Assembly (NCBI RefSeq): GCF_004006295.1
Contig: NZ_CP026095.1
Span: forward strand, 446,001-510,000
Source of the DNA: Peribacillus asahii
GTDB taxonomy: Bacteria; Bacillota; Bacilli; Bacillales; DSM-1321
Direction: 5' to 3'
Length of the DNA: 64,000 nt
Shown: positions 7,701-15,280 of the stretch, piece by piece
Numbering within the stretch: the stretch's first letter is position 1
Layout: every line of letters starts with the position of its first letter
The notes under the pieces: model-generated
Told to the model about the DNA's origin: nothing
The model's database searches: none
What the model saw: only the letters and a program-made list of their open reading frames with translations
Made by a program: the position numbers and the translations under genes

Positions 7701-8695
7701 ATTTTCATACACATATTATTCCAGAGAGTATTCCAGATTTCTTAAAAAAATTTCAAGGAGATCGATGGCCTGTCCTACAACGAACTTGTTCCTGTGGAGC
7801 CAATATTATGGTTGCGGGAAAAGTTTTTCGAGAAGTGACAGATCAAGTTTGGAGCCCTGAAAAGCGAATTCAAGACATGGAACGAGAAAAGGTGGATATG
7901 CAGGTTTTATCCCCTATTCCTGTAACATTTTCTTATTGGGCGCCTGCTGAAGAAGCGGAAATTATGGCCCGTATTCAAAATGACTTTATCGCAGAAACAG
8001 TAAATCAGTATCCAACAAAATTTATTGGACTAGGTACGGTCCCATTGCAAAATGCAACTCTTGCTATTCGAGAGATGGATCGCTGTATTCACGAGTTGGG
8101 CTTAAAGGGGATTGAAATTGGAACTAATGTAAATGGAAAAAATCTAGATGATCCTTCATTAGTTGAATTTTTTGAAATGTGTGAGAAGTGGGAGGTTCCT
8201 CTATTTGTTCACCCATGGGAGACGTTAGGAGGAGAAAGAATGCCCCGTCACAATTTAATGTACACGGTCGGCATGCCTAGTGAAACGGCCCTAGCAGCAG
8301 CTAGTTTAATATTGGGCGGTGTGATGGAGAAGTTTCCTAGGTTAAAAATTTGCTTTTCTCACGGCGGAGGATCTTTCCCATTCATTCTTCCTCGATTAGA
8401 TAAAGGGTGGCAAGTATGGCCGCATTTACGACTAATCGACAAACCTCCAAGTTATTATGCCAAGAAGTTTTATTTTGATTCGATTGTAAATGATCCAGTG
8501 AATATCAAATATCTCGTTGAAAATTTTGGACATGATCGAGTGATTATGGGGTCGGATTACCCATTCTTACTTCGAGAAGTTCCACCGGGCCAGGTTATTG
8601 ACGATGCCATGGCACTCACTTCAGAACAAAAGCTAGCTATGCTTGGAGAGAATGCTCTTAAATTTTTAAATATGGAAAAAGCGGTGATTAAATAA
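7691..8695 (+). CDS. 2-amino-3-carboxymuconate-6-semialdehyde decarboxylase (ACMSD)
   Basis: A 334-residue amidohydrolase-superfamily protein matching ACMSD. Zinc ligands are visible as His6 and His8 (DFHTH), His174 (FVHPWE) and Asp289 (MGSDYPF), with catalytic His224 in FSHGGGSFPF. It decarboxylates the unstable ring-opened product of the preceding dioxygenase to 2-aminomuconate semialdehyde and so diverts it from quinolinate. ATG at 7691 overlaps the previous stop, preceded by an AGGGG site. Its stop overlaps the next ATG (TAATG), indicating coupled translation within one operon. Confidence 0.92.
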   Translation: MRVDFHTHIIPESIPDFLKKFQGDRWPVLQRTCSCGANIMVAGKVFREVTDQVWSPEKRIQDMEREKVDMQVLSPIPVTFSYWAPAEEAEIMARIQNDFIAETVNQYPTKFIGLGTVPLQNATLAIREMDRCIHELGLKGIEIGTNVNGKNLDDPSLVEFFEMCEKWEVPLFVHPWETLGGERMPRHNLMYTVGMPSETALAAASLILGGVMEKFPRLKICFSHGGGSFPFILPRLDKGWQVWPHLRLIDKPPSYYAKKFYFDSIVNDPVNIKYLVENFGHDRVIMGSDYPFLLREVPPGQVIDDAMALTSEQKLAMLGENALKFLNMEKAVIK

Positions 8696-9156
8696 TGAAA
8701 AACCAAACGATGACACCTGAAGAAAGATTGGAAGAACTAGGATTAGTACTACCTGCACCGCGTCAAGCGGCTGGGAACTATGTCAGCTGTGTACGGACAG
8801 GAAACTTGATTTTTACGTCTGGACAAGGTACCGATGAGTATCGCGGCAAGCTCGGTAAGGATGTAACGATTGAAGTTGGATATGATGCTGCTAAGCAGTG
8901 CATGATGAATCTCTTGACAGTCGTAAAACAAGAGATCGGGGAACTAAGTAAAGTAAAACGCATTGTTAAAATATTAGGGTTTGTGAATAGTACTCCTGAT
9001 TTTACTAATCAGCCCCAAGTAATGAATGGTGCTTCAGATTTGTTGGTAGAAGTATTCGGCGAGAAAGGGAAACATGGAAGATCGGCTGTTGGAATGGGCC
9101 AACTCCCACATAATAATGCGGTCGAAGTGGAAATGATCTTAGAGATAGAGGAATAG
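8695..9156 (+). CDS. RidA-family 2-aminomuconate deaminase
   Basis: A 153-residue YjgF/YER057c/UK114 (RidA) family protein. The C-terminal GRSAVGMGQLPHNNAVEVEM corresponds to the conserved active-site region with its Arg. Aminomuconate deaminases of nitrobenzene and 3-hydroxyanthranilate pathways belong to this family. Its place between the ACMS decarboxylase and the semialdehyde dehydrogenase supports conversion of 2-aminomuconate to 4-oxalocrotonate plus ammonia. The start overlaps the previous stop. A general enamine deaminase role is the alternative. Confidence 0.85.
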   Translation: MKNQTMTPEERLEELGLVLPAPRQAAGNYVSCVRTGNLIFTSGQGTDEYRGKLGKDVTIEVGYDAAKQCMMNLLTVVKQEIGELSKVKRIVKILGFVNSTPDFTNQPQVMNGASDLLVEVFGEKGKHGRSAVGMGQLPHNNAVEVEMILEIEE

Positions 9157-9166
9157 GAGGATACAA

Positions 9167-10633
9167 ATGAGCTCTTTACAGGGAAATCAAATGAAAGTGA
9201 AAGACGCAAAACTTTTTATCAACGGTGAATATATTAATGCGATATCAGGTGAGACATTCGATACGATTGATCCTTCAACAAACCGGAAACTTGCTTCAGT
9301 GGCAAATGCTGGTGAGCAAGATGTTAAGTATGCGATTGAGGTCGCACAACGTACGTTCGAAAGTGGTATTTGGAGTGAAATGCCGGTTGAGGAAAGATCG
9401 AAAATTCTTTGTAGAATGTCTGATTTAGTTATGGAACGAGTAAATGAGTTGGCTCTTATTGAAACGCTAGATGTTGGAAAGCCAATTAAAGAGAGTCGAG
9501 AATTTGATATTCCTAGGGCGGCATCTAATTTACGTTTCTTTGCTGAAATGGCTAAATATGTCCACCAAGAGAATTATCAACAATCTAAACATATGTCCTA
9601 TACAAAGTATGCAGCAGCAGGTGTGACTAGCTTGATCATTCCATGGAATCTTCCTTTTATGCAAATGACATGGAAGGTATCTGCAGCATTGGCTGCCGGA
9701 AATACAGTCGTTGTGAAGCCGGCCTCTTATACACCACTCAGTGCGGTTATGTTAGGGGAAATTGCTAATGAAGCAGGACTTCCCCCAGGTGTCTTAAATA
9801 TTATTACTGGACCGGGTGGAACCGTCGGTACTGCAATGTCCACAAACCCATATGTACGCCGTATTTCTTTTGTTGGGGAAACGACGACCGGTCAAACGGT
9901 TATGAAAAACGCTGCTTCCCAATTAATCCCTGTATCGCTTGAATTGGGCGGGAAGTCAGCCAATATCGTTTTTGAAGATGCAGATCTAGATGAGGCGGTA
10001 AAAGGTTCGATTGAAGCTATTTTTAGAAATCAAGGGGAAATCTGCTTGGCCGGTTCTCGCTTGTTAGTACAAGAAAGCATTTATGATAAATTTTTAGACA
10101 AGTTTGTTAATGCTGTCAAGAAGATTAAGGTTGGAGATCCGTTGGATGAAACTACCGATATGGGAGCTCTAGTTTCCCGCAGTCATTTAGAAACAGTAGA
10201 TCATCATGTTCAATCCGGAATGTCTGAAGGGGCAAAACTAGCAATTGGTGGTAAGCGAATTGTGGGATTAGGTGAAGGAAACTTCTATGAGCCTACTGTT
10301 CTTTACGATGTAGATAACAAAATGAGAGTAGCCCAAGATGAAATATTTGGTCCTGTACTTGTTGTGATTCCTTTTAAAACAGAAGAAGAGGCAGTGAGCA
10401 TTGCCAATGACTCGATTTACGGTCTTGCGGGTGTGGTCTGGACGAATGATCTACAGCGAGCTCACAGAGTTGCCTCCCGAGTCAATTCTGGCTTGTTCTG
10501 GATCAATTGCTGGTATTACAGAGATTTGAGAACTCCTTTTGGAGGGTCAAAGGCGAGCGGAATCGGTCGAGAAGGTGGACGTCATAGTTTTGAATTCTAC
10601 ACGGAAGCAAAAACTATTACGATGAAATTATAG
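9167..10633 (+). CDS. 2-aminomuconate 6-semialdehyde dehydrogenase
   Basis: A 488-residue NAD(P)-dependent aldehyde dehydrogenase with all family landmarks: PWNLPF at 159-164, catalytic Glu259 in LELGGKSANI, nucleophile Cys293 in NQGEICLAGSR, and EIFGPVLVV in the C-terminal part. Hydroxymuconate and aminomuconate semialdehyde dehydrogenases are closely similar; the neighbouring ACMSD and deaminase favour 2-aminomuconate semialdehyde as substrate. AGGAGG lies eight bases before the ATG at 9167. It is separated by ten bases from the deaminase gene and belongs to the same operon. Confidence 0.9.
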   Translation: MSSLQGNQMKVKDAKLFINGEYINAISGETFDTIDPSTNRKLASVANAGEQDVKYAIEVAQRTFESGIWSEMPVEERSKILCRMSDLVMERVNELALIETLDVGKPIKESREFDIPRAASNLRFFAEMAKYVHQENYQQSKHMSYTKYAAAGVTSLIIPWNLPFMQMTWKVSAALAAGNTVVVKPASYTPLSAVMLGEIANEAGLPPGVLNIITGPGGTVGTAMSTNPYVRRISFVGETTTGQTVMKNAASQLIPVSLELGGKSANIVFEDADLDEAVKGSIEAIFRNQGEICLAGSRLLVQESIYDKFLDKFVNAVKKIKVGDPLDETTDMGALVSRSHLETVDHHVQSGMSEGAKLAIGGKRIVGLGEGNFYEPTVLYDVDNKMRVAQDEIFGPVLVVIPFKTEEEAVSIANDSIYGLAGVVWTNDLQRAHRVASRVNSGLFWINCWYYRDLRTPFGGSKASGIGREGGRHSFEFYTEAKTITMKL

Positions 10634-10696
10634 AAGCAAAATATAAAGAGTGGCTAAGCGTCACTCTTTATATTATCAGAAAGGGAGGGGATTCTC

Positions 10697-11476
10697 TTGA
10701 GTTTATTATTAGAAGCATTAGCAGATAAATTGATAGAAGCAGAGCAAAGTAAGCATCCACTAGATCCACTTACACAGCAATATCCTGAATTGAGTGTGAC
10801 GGACGCTTACCAAATTCAGCTAAAAGTCATGGAGAAAAAGAGAACAGAAGGACATCGGGTTATTGGCAAGAAAGTAGGGCTTACAAGTGTGGCAATGCAG
10901 AAAATGCTAGGAGTCAATGAACCGGATTATGGCCATTTGTTGGATGATATGCAGGTTAAAGATGGGGAGAAAGTCAAAATTAGCGATATGATTAGTCCGA
11001 AAGTAGAGGCGGAAATTGGTTTTATCCTTGGGCAAGATCTAGTTGGTCCGAACGTCACTTATCTGGATGTATTAATGGCCACTAAGCATGTGGTACCCAC
11101 GATTGAGATTATTGATAGTCGTATTACTGATTGGAAGATTCAATTAATAGATACTGTCGCTGATAATGGTTCTTCAGCCAAAGTAGTGGTTGGGGACAAG
11201 AAGAGTACGATAGACGGTTTAGATTTACGCAGTGTTGGTATGGCTCTTTATAATAATGAAGATCTCGTAGCAACAGGTTCTGGGGCTGCTGTGCTTGGGC
11301 ATCCTGCACAGGCGATCGCATGGTTGGCGAATAAATTGCACGAGTTTGGTATTCAGCTTAAAGCAGGTGAGTTAATTCTGCCTGGAGCACTTTCTGGGGC
11401 ATTGACTGTTAAGCGAGGAGATACCATTTCAGCTCATTTTGGTCCGCTTGGTTCGGTTTCTGTAGCTTTTGAGTAA
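10697..11476 (+). CDS. 2-oxopent-4-enoate hydratase (DmpE/MhpD type)
   Basis: A 259-residue member of the fumarylacetoacetase-like hydratase/decarboxylase family. KVGLTSVAMQKMLGV near residue 60, metal-binding SPKVEAEIGFIL near residue 100 and the GAAVLGHPAQAIAWLANKL segment are typical. It would hydrate 2-hydroxypenta-2,4-dienoate to 4-hydroxy-2-oxovalerate. It is paralogous to the decarboxylase 200 bases downstream; assignment of hydratase here follows the usual dmpE-F-G-H order. The start is TTG with GGGAGGGG ahead. A 63-base interval after the dehydrogenase contains a short hairpin (AGAGTG...CACTCT) that may tune downstream expression. Confidence 0.85.
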   Translation: MSLLLEALADKLIEAEQSKHPLDPLTQQYPELSVTDAYQIQLKVMEKKRTEGHRVIGKKVGLTSVAMQKMLGVNEPDYGHLLDDMQVKDGEKVKISDMISPKVEAEIGFILGQDLVGPNVTYLDVLMATKHVVPTIEIIDSRITDWKIQLIDTVADNGSSAKVVVGDKKSTIDGLDLRSVGMALYNNEDLVATGSGAAVLGHPAQAIAWLANKLHEFGIQLKAGELILPGALSGALTVKRGDTISAHFGPLGSVSVAFE

Positions 11477-11491
11477 ATGGGGGGAGTTTAT

Positions 11492-11671
11492 GTGAGTAAA
11501 GTTAAAGCAGTGATTATCGGTTCAGGTAAGATCGGTACCGATCTTATGTATAAGTTGGAAAGAAGTGAAGTGATGGAACTTGGAAAGAGAAACGTGGTTG
11601 GGGGTCAAGAAGATATGATTCTTGACATGGCTGCTGAATTGGCTAAATCCCAAAAATCGGGGGTGCAATAA
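11492..11671 (+). pseudogene. In-frame deletion scar fusing the start of acetaldehyde dehydrogenase to the end of 4-hydroxy-2-oxovalerate aldolase
   Basis: The 59-codon frame starts at GTG 11492 (GGGGGGAG site just upstream). Its first half, [20 protein letters not shown], is the NAD-binding N terminus of acylating acetaldehyde dehydrogenase (DmpF/MhpF, about 300 residues). Its second half, [17 protein letters not shown], matches the C-terminal end of 4-hydroxy-2-oxovalerate aldolase (DmpG/MhpE, about 340 residues). In dmp/xyl/mhp operons these genes lie in exactly this order between hydratase and decarboxylase. An in-frame deletion of roughly 1.7 kb, with a junction near 11572-11585, explains the fusion. 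The product can have neither activity. An assembly collapse is the main alternative. Confidence 0.85.
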
Positions 11672-12459
11672 TGGCAATTACTCAAGGAGCAGATTTAGAA
11701 ATCGTTGAATATCTTTTATCAGCGGAAAAGGAACGCCGGGAAGTTACAAAAATCACAGATAAATATCCAAACTTGACTTTCGAAGAAGCGTATATCTTAC
11801 AGGAGAAATTGATTCAACAAAAAGAACAAGAAGGTGCTCGGCGAATTGGATTAAAACTTGGTTTAACAAGTAAGGCCAAACAGGAGATGATGGGGGTTCA
11901 CGAAGCCATTTACGGCTATTTGACAGATGATATGCTTGCTTTCGAATGGGCTCCTCTTGAGTTTAATCAACTCATCCATCCGAAGGCCGAACCGGAAATC
12001 GCTTTCTTTATTGGAGAAGATCTTCAGGGAACCAATGTTACTGCAGCTGATGTATTAAGTGTAACCCAATATGTTGCTCCGGCACTTGAAATTATCGACA
12101 GCCGATATTTAGATTTTAAATTCACCCTTGTGGATGTTATTGCGGATAATTGCTCTTCGGCTCGCTTTGTAATAGGGGATAAATGGATATCGCCTGCTAA
12201 TCTCAATTTGGCGGAATTAGGAATGTTTATGTCTAAAAACGGAGAAGTAGCTACGGTAGGAGCAGGTGCCGCTGTTTTGGGGCACCCTGCCACATCCGTT
12301 GCTTGGGCAGTTAATAAAATGGGGGAAATCGGAAAGGGCTTAAGGAAAGGGGACATTGTGCTAAGCGGTGCCATATCCGAAGCCATCGCCTTCCAACCTG
12401 GAGATTCTATCCTCGCTCAATTTGCAGAATTAGGGAGTGTATCATTCACTTGTAAATAG
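11671..12459 (+). CDS. 4-oxalocrotonate decarboxylase (DmpH type)
   Basis: A 262-residue paralogue of the hydratase upstream, sharing KLGLTSKAKQEMMGV, metal-site HPKAEPEIAFFIG and GAAVLGHPATSVAWAVNKM. In known meta-cleavage operons the decarboxylase (dmpH/xylI) follows the aldolase gene and works in complex with the hydratase to give 2-hydroxypenta-2,4-dienoate. The ATG overlaps the last base of the scar frame. It is the last gene of the operon, followed by a hairpin terminator. Confidence 0.87.
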   Translation: MAITQGADLEIVEYLLSAEKERREVTKITDKYPNLTFEEAYILQEKLIQQKEQEGARRIGLKLGLTSKAKQEMMGVHEAIYGYLTDDMLAFEWAPLEFNQLIHPKAEPEIAFFIGEDLQGTNVTAADVLSVTQYVAPALEIIDSRYLDFKFTLVDVIADNCSSARFVIGDKWISPANLNLAELGMFMSKNGEVATVGAGAAVLGHPATSVAWAVNKMGEIGKGLRKGDIVLSGAISEAIAFQPGDSILAQFAELGSVSFTCK

Positions 12460-12465
12460 TGAGCA

Positions 12466-12506
12466 AACCTTAATGTTTTTATAGAATCTATGAAAACATT
12501 AAGGTT
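12466..12506 (+). terminator. Terminator after the meta-cleavage operon
   Basis: AACCTTAATGTTTT and its exact reverse complement form a 14-bp stem with a 13-base loop, a few bases after the decarboxylase stop. T-rich sequence follows. Confidence 0.7.
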
Positions 12507-12638
12507 CTTAGTAGTTTCTACTTTGCGCTGTTCCAATATTTTATTCATACATGTTAGTTTTTCAATCTGATAGCTCATTATAACGATGAAGTATATTTTA
12601 TATAGGAAAACTAACCAAATTATAATGGTTTGTAGGTG

Positions 12639-13403
12639 ATGAACATCGAAATAATAAAATATTTGAATCGTATTCAAGCTGTTAAGAAAGATATGCTAGA
12701 TTTTGAGTATTTGGTCCATTTACAAAAACAACATGTTCTTAACGTACACTTTGAGAACCTAGACATCCTTAATAAAAAGCCCCTCTCTTTAAATACAGAA
12801 GATCTCTATAAGAAAATTGTGCTCTTTCAACGTGGAGGGGTCTGTTATGAATTGAACGGATTGTTTTATCACCTGTTAACACAGCTCGGTTTCAATCCTT
12901 ATCTAATGGCAGGAACCGTACATGTTAGAGATGAAATTTGGGCAATCGAAAACGCACATCTTTTCATGGTCGTCCCTGTAGATAACAAGGAATATCTAGT
13001 GGATGTAGGGCTTGGAGGTAAGTGCCCTCGAATTCCAGTACCTATGAGTGGAGAAGAAGTTATAGATTCTGATGGAAATTACAGGGTGAAAAAAGATGAA
13101 GAGAAATTGTTGTTCTACTTGCAAAAAGAAACTAGTACTGGATGGGAAATTTTGTATCGATTTGAAGCTCCTCTAAATAAATGGACTATAGACAGTATCT
13201 ACCCGATATGTGTTCTGACCGAAACATCTCCCCAATCTATATTTAATAAGGATTATTTCCTTTCTAGAGTGACAGAAGAGGGGCGTATCACCTTGCTAGG
13301 GAACACATTAATCATAGTCAAAGGAAAAGAAATTATAAAAGAAAAATTAGCAAATCACAAGATTGTTGAAGAAGCCCAGCGTTATTTTCAATTAAATATC
13401 TGA
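12639..13403 (+). CDS. Arylamine N-acetyltransferase
   Basis: A 254-residue NAT-family enzyme with the complete catalytic triad at canonical spacing: Cys69 in RGGVCYELN, His107 in NAHLFM and Asp122 in VDVGLGG. NATs transfer acetyl (or other acyl) groups from CoA to aromatic amines. Anthranilate and 3-hydroxyanthranilate are aromatic amines, so a detoxifying or side-branch role in this cluster is plausible, though not shown. AGGTG precedes the ATG at 12639. It lies beyond a terminator, so it has its own promoter or forms a unit with the permease gene downstream. Confidence 0.9.
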   Translation: MNIEIIKYLNRIQAVKKDMLDFEYLVHLQKQHVLNVHFENLDILNKKPLSLNTEDLYKKIVLFQRGGVCYELNGLFYHLLTQLGFNPYLMAGTVHVRDEIWAIENAHLFMVVPVDNKEYLVDVGLGGKCPRIPVPMSGEEVIDSDGNYRVKKDEEKLLFYLQKETSTGWEILYRFEAPLNKWTIDSIYPICVLTETSPQSIFNKDYFLSRVTEEGRITLLGNTLIIVKGKEIIKEKLANHKIVEEAQRYFQLNI

Positions 13404-13559
13404 CCAACCTTCTAGACGGTTTCATTTTTAAATAGCAAGATACAAGTAATTGAATCCCCTAGAAATGTAAGATGGTTGAGGATTAGAAACATCTACGACA
13501 GATAACGGGAACAATTTAATGATAATAATGAGCAATAATTATCAAAAGGAGCTGTTTAA

Positions 13560-14927
13560 ATGGGCCGAAATTCACATTCAGTAGATTCCTCTTATTCGAA
13601 GAACGAAACAAATTCTCAACAAGAATTGAATAACTTAGAAAGGAAATCAATTTCTGGTATTACTTATCTTGTTGTAGCCATTTGTTGGTTTTGCATGCTT
13701 GCAGAAGGTTTTGATTTAGCTATCTACGGTGCTGTACTTCCAACGTTAATGGAATATCCAGCATGGTCATTATCTGCAGCGCAGGCGGGTTCTATTGGAA
13801 GCTATGCCCTTATTGGGATGTTAATAGGAGCAGTATGTGTGGGAACTCTTACGGATATTTTTGGACGTAAAAAGATCCTGGTTTTTTCTTTAACTCTATT
13901 TTCTATCATGATGGCTCTTTCAGCGATGGCACCTTCTCCTGAAATGTTCGGATTATATCGCTTTATTGGGGGGATTGGATGCGGTGGTATCATTCCTACA
14001 GTTTCTGCCCTAACTATTGAATATTCCCCTATTAAACGCAGGTCAATGATGTATGCAATCATGTATACGGGATATGCATTGGGAGGTGTATTTTCGGCTC
14101 TAGTTGCAATGTTTTTCATGGGTGAATATGGTTGGCGCTTAATGTTTTGGGTTGGTGCGGTACCGATTCTCGTTGTTCCTTTCATTCTCAAATATTTGCC
14201 TGAATCACTCGATTTTCTCGTAGCTAAAAATAGATACACAGAGGCAGAGCGTATTGCCAATCGCTATAATATTTCTATCGAGTCCATAAAAGAAAATCAG
14301 CCTTCGAATAAAGGACAGAAAGGGAAAAGTAAACCCAACACGGTAGCGACACTTTTCTCGAAACAGAACATTCGGGCAACTTTATTTTTCTGGGCTACCT
14401 TTTTTATGGGGTTATTTATGATTTACGGATTGACAACGTGGTTACCTAAAATGATGAGAGAAGCTGGTTACCCGCTTGGTTCAAGTCTAGGACTTCTATT
14501 GATGCTTAACCTTTCAGCAGCCGCGGGTGCTCTTTTAGCTGGTGTAGCAGCAGATCGCTGGGGCTCAAAAAAAGTGATCAGTATTTCATATTTCCTGGCG
14601 GGAATTTCAATTGCTTTATTAAGCTTAAAATCATCGATGCTAATTGTTTATAGCCTTGTAGGAATCGCAGGTTTTGGAACCATCGGAACAACGTTAATCT
14701 TAAATGCATATATTTCCAAATATTTTGATGCGGAAAATCGTGCTACAGCTTTAGGGTGGGCACTTGGATTTGGTAGGATAGGAGCTATTTTAGGTCCTAT
14801 TTTGGTTGGCTTGTTTATGTCTTGGAAATTCGATCTTGTGATGAACTTCTATGTTTTTGCTTTTGCGGGGATCATAGCTTCATTATCTGTGTTATTTATA
14901 CCGAAAAATAACTATGGTAAAATTTAG
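13560..14927 (+). CDS. MFS permease of the aromatic acid:H+ symporter type
   Basis: A 455-residue, twelve-span major facilitator. The first span carries WFCMLAEGFDLAIYGAVLP, the D-containing signature of the aromatic acid:H+ symporter (AAHS) family (PcaK, BenK). The loop-2/3 motif GTLTDIFGRKK and its repeat AADRWGSKK are present. It has a hydrophilic N-terminal extension of about 35 residues rich in Ser and Asn. Given its place, uptake of anthranilate or a related aromatic acid is the most likely role. AAAAGGAG lies before the ATG and a strong terminator follows. Confidence 0.87.
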   Translation: MGRNSHSVDSSYSKNETNSQQELNNLERKSISGITYLVVAICWFCMLAEGFDLAIYGAVLPTLMEYPAWSLSAAQAGSIGSYALIGMLIGAVCVGTLTDIFGRKKILVFSLTLFSIMMALSAMAPSPEMFGLYRFIGGIGCGGIIPTVSALTIEYSPIKRRSMMYAIMYTGYALGGVFSALVAMFFMGEYGWRLMFWVGAVPILVVPFILKYLPESLDFLVAKNRYTEAERIANRYNISIESIKENQPSNKGQKGKSKPNTVATLFSKQNIRATLFFWATFFMGLFMIYGLTTWLPKMMREAGYPLGSSLGLLLMLNLSAAAGALLAGVAADRWGSKKVISISYFLAGISIALLSLKSSMLIVYSLVGIAGFGTIGTTLILNAYISKYFDAENRATALGWALGFGRIGAILGPILVGLFMSWKFDLVMNFYVFAFAGIIASLSVLFIPKNNYGKI

Positions 14928-14933
14928 ATATTA

Positions 14934-14985
14934 AAAGGACTAAACTATAAGTATGCTTATACTTACAGTTTAGTCCTTTCTTTCG
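14934..14985 (+). terminator. Terminator after the MFS permease
   Basis: AAAGGACTAAACT and its reverse complement AGTTTAGTCCTTT form the outer stem, extended inward by ATAAGTAT/ATACTTA, and TCTTTCGTTTT follows. Confidence 0.85.
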
Positions 14986-15280
14986 TTTTGGTTACACTTG
15001 ATGGTGATATGGTAGAACCCCTTTTATAATATTCTTATCCACAACTTATCCACAACTTATCCACAACTTATCCACAACTAGAAATGTCACTGTGACGCGT
15101 TTTATCCTTTTTGATATAATTTAGTCATCTGGAATGGGGTTGTATTTGTGCTGTCCATAGCTTCTGAAAATGGACGGTCAAGTTAAATTCTAAACAAAAT
15201 ATGTATAAAATGAGGAGTAAATCAAAGGTGAGTTCCTTCAAAAGTACACTTAAGAATAAAAAAGAGAGTGAAGATAGAGG
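14986..15280. other. Intergenic interval upstream of citS
   Basis: Apart from the DnaA-box cluster, this stretch is AT-rich and holds no gene. TTGATATAATTTA near 15110-15123 gives a TATAAT-type -10 that may serve citST. GATAGAGG directly precedes the citS ATG. Confidence 0.4.
15035..15096. promoter_or_regulatory. Four tandem DnaA boxes plus an 11-bp palindrome
   Basis: TTATCCACAAC is repeated four times head to tail (15035-15078), so four perfect DnaA boxes (TTATCCACA) lie one helical turn apart. Nine bases after the last box is the palindrome GTCACTGTGAC (15086-15096). The same arrangement with degenerate boxes occurs at 26063-26114. No dnaA or dnaN gene is near, so this is a DnaA-box cluster rather than the replication origin. 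It lies between the permease terminator and citS. Confidence 0.75.

Noticed and set aside
12024..12386. 120-codon minus-strand frame inside the 4-oxalocrotonate decarboxylase gene
   Set aside because: Antisense shadow of a conserved enzyme with no start signal or family features.
13802..14260. 152-codon open frame on the minus strand inside the MFS permease gene
   Set aside because: It is antisense to a well-supported twelve-span transporter, has no ribosome-binding site and a composition expected of the complement of hydrophobic codons.
15035..15078. Tandem TTATCCACAAC units as a chromosomal or plasmid replication origin or a CRISPR array
   Set aside because: Units are only 11 bp with no spacers, and no replication initiator gene (dnaA, dnaN or a plasmid rep) is anywhere near. 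It is treated as a DnaA-box cluster.
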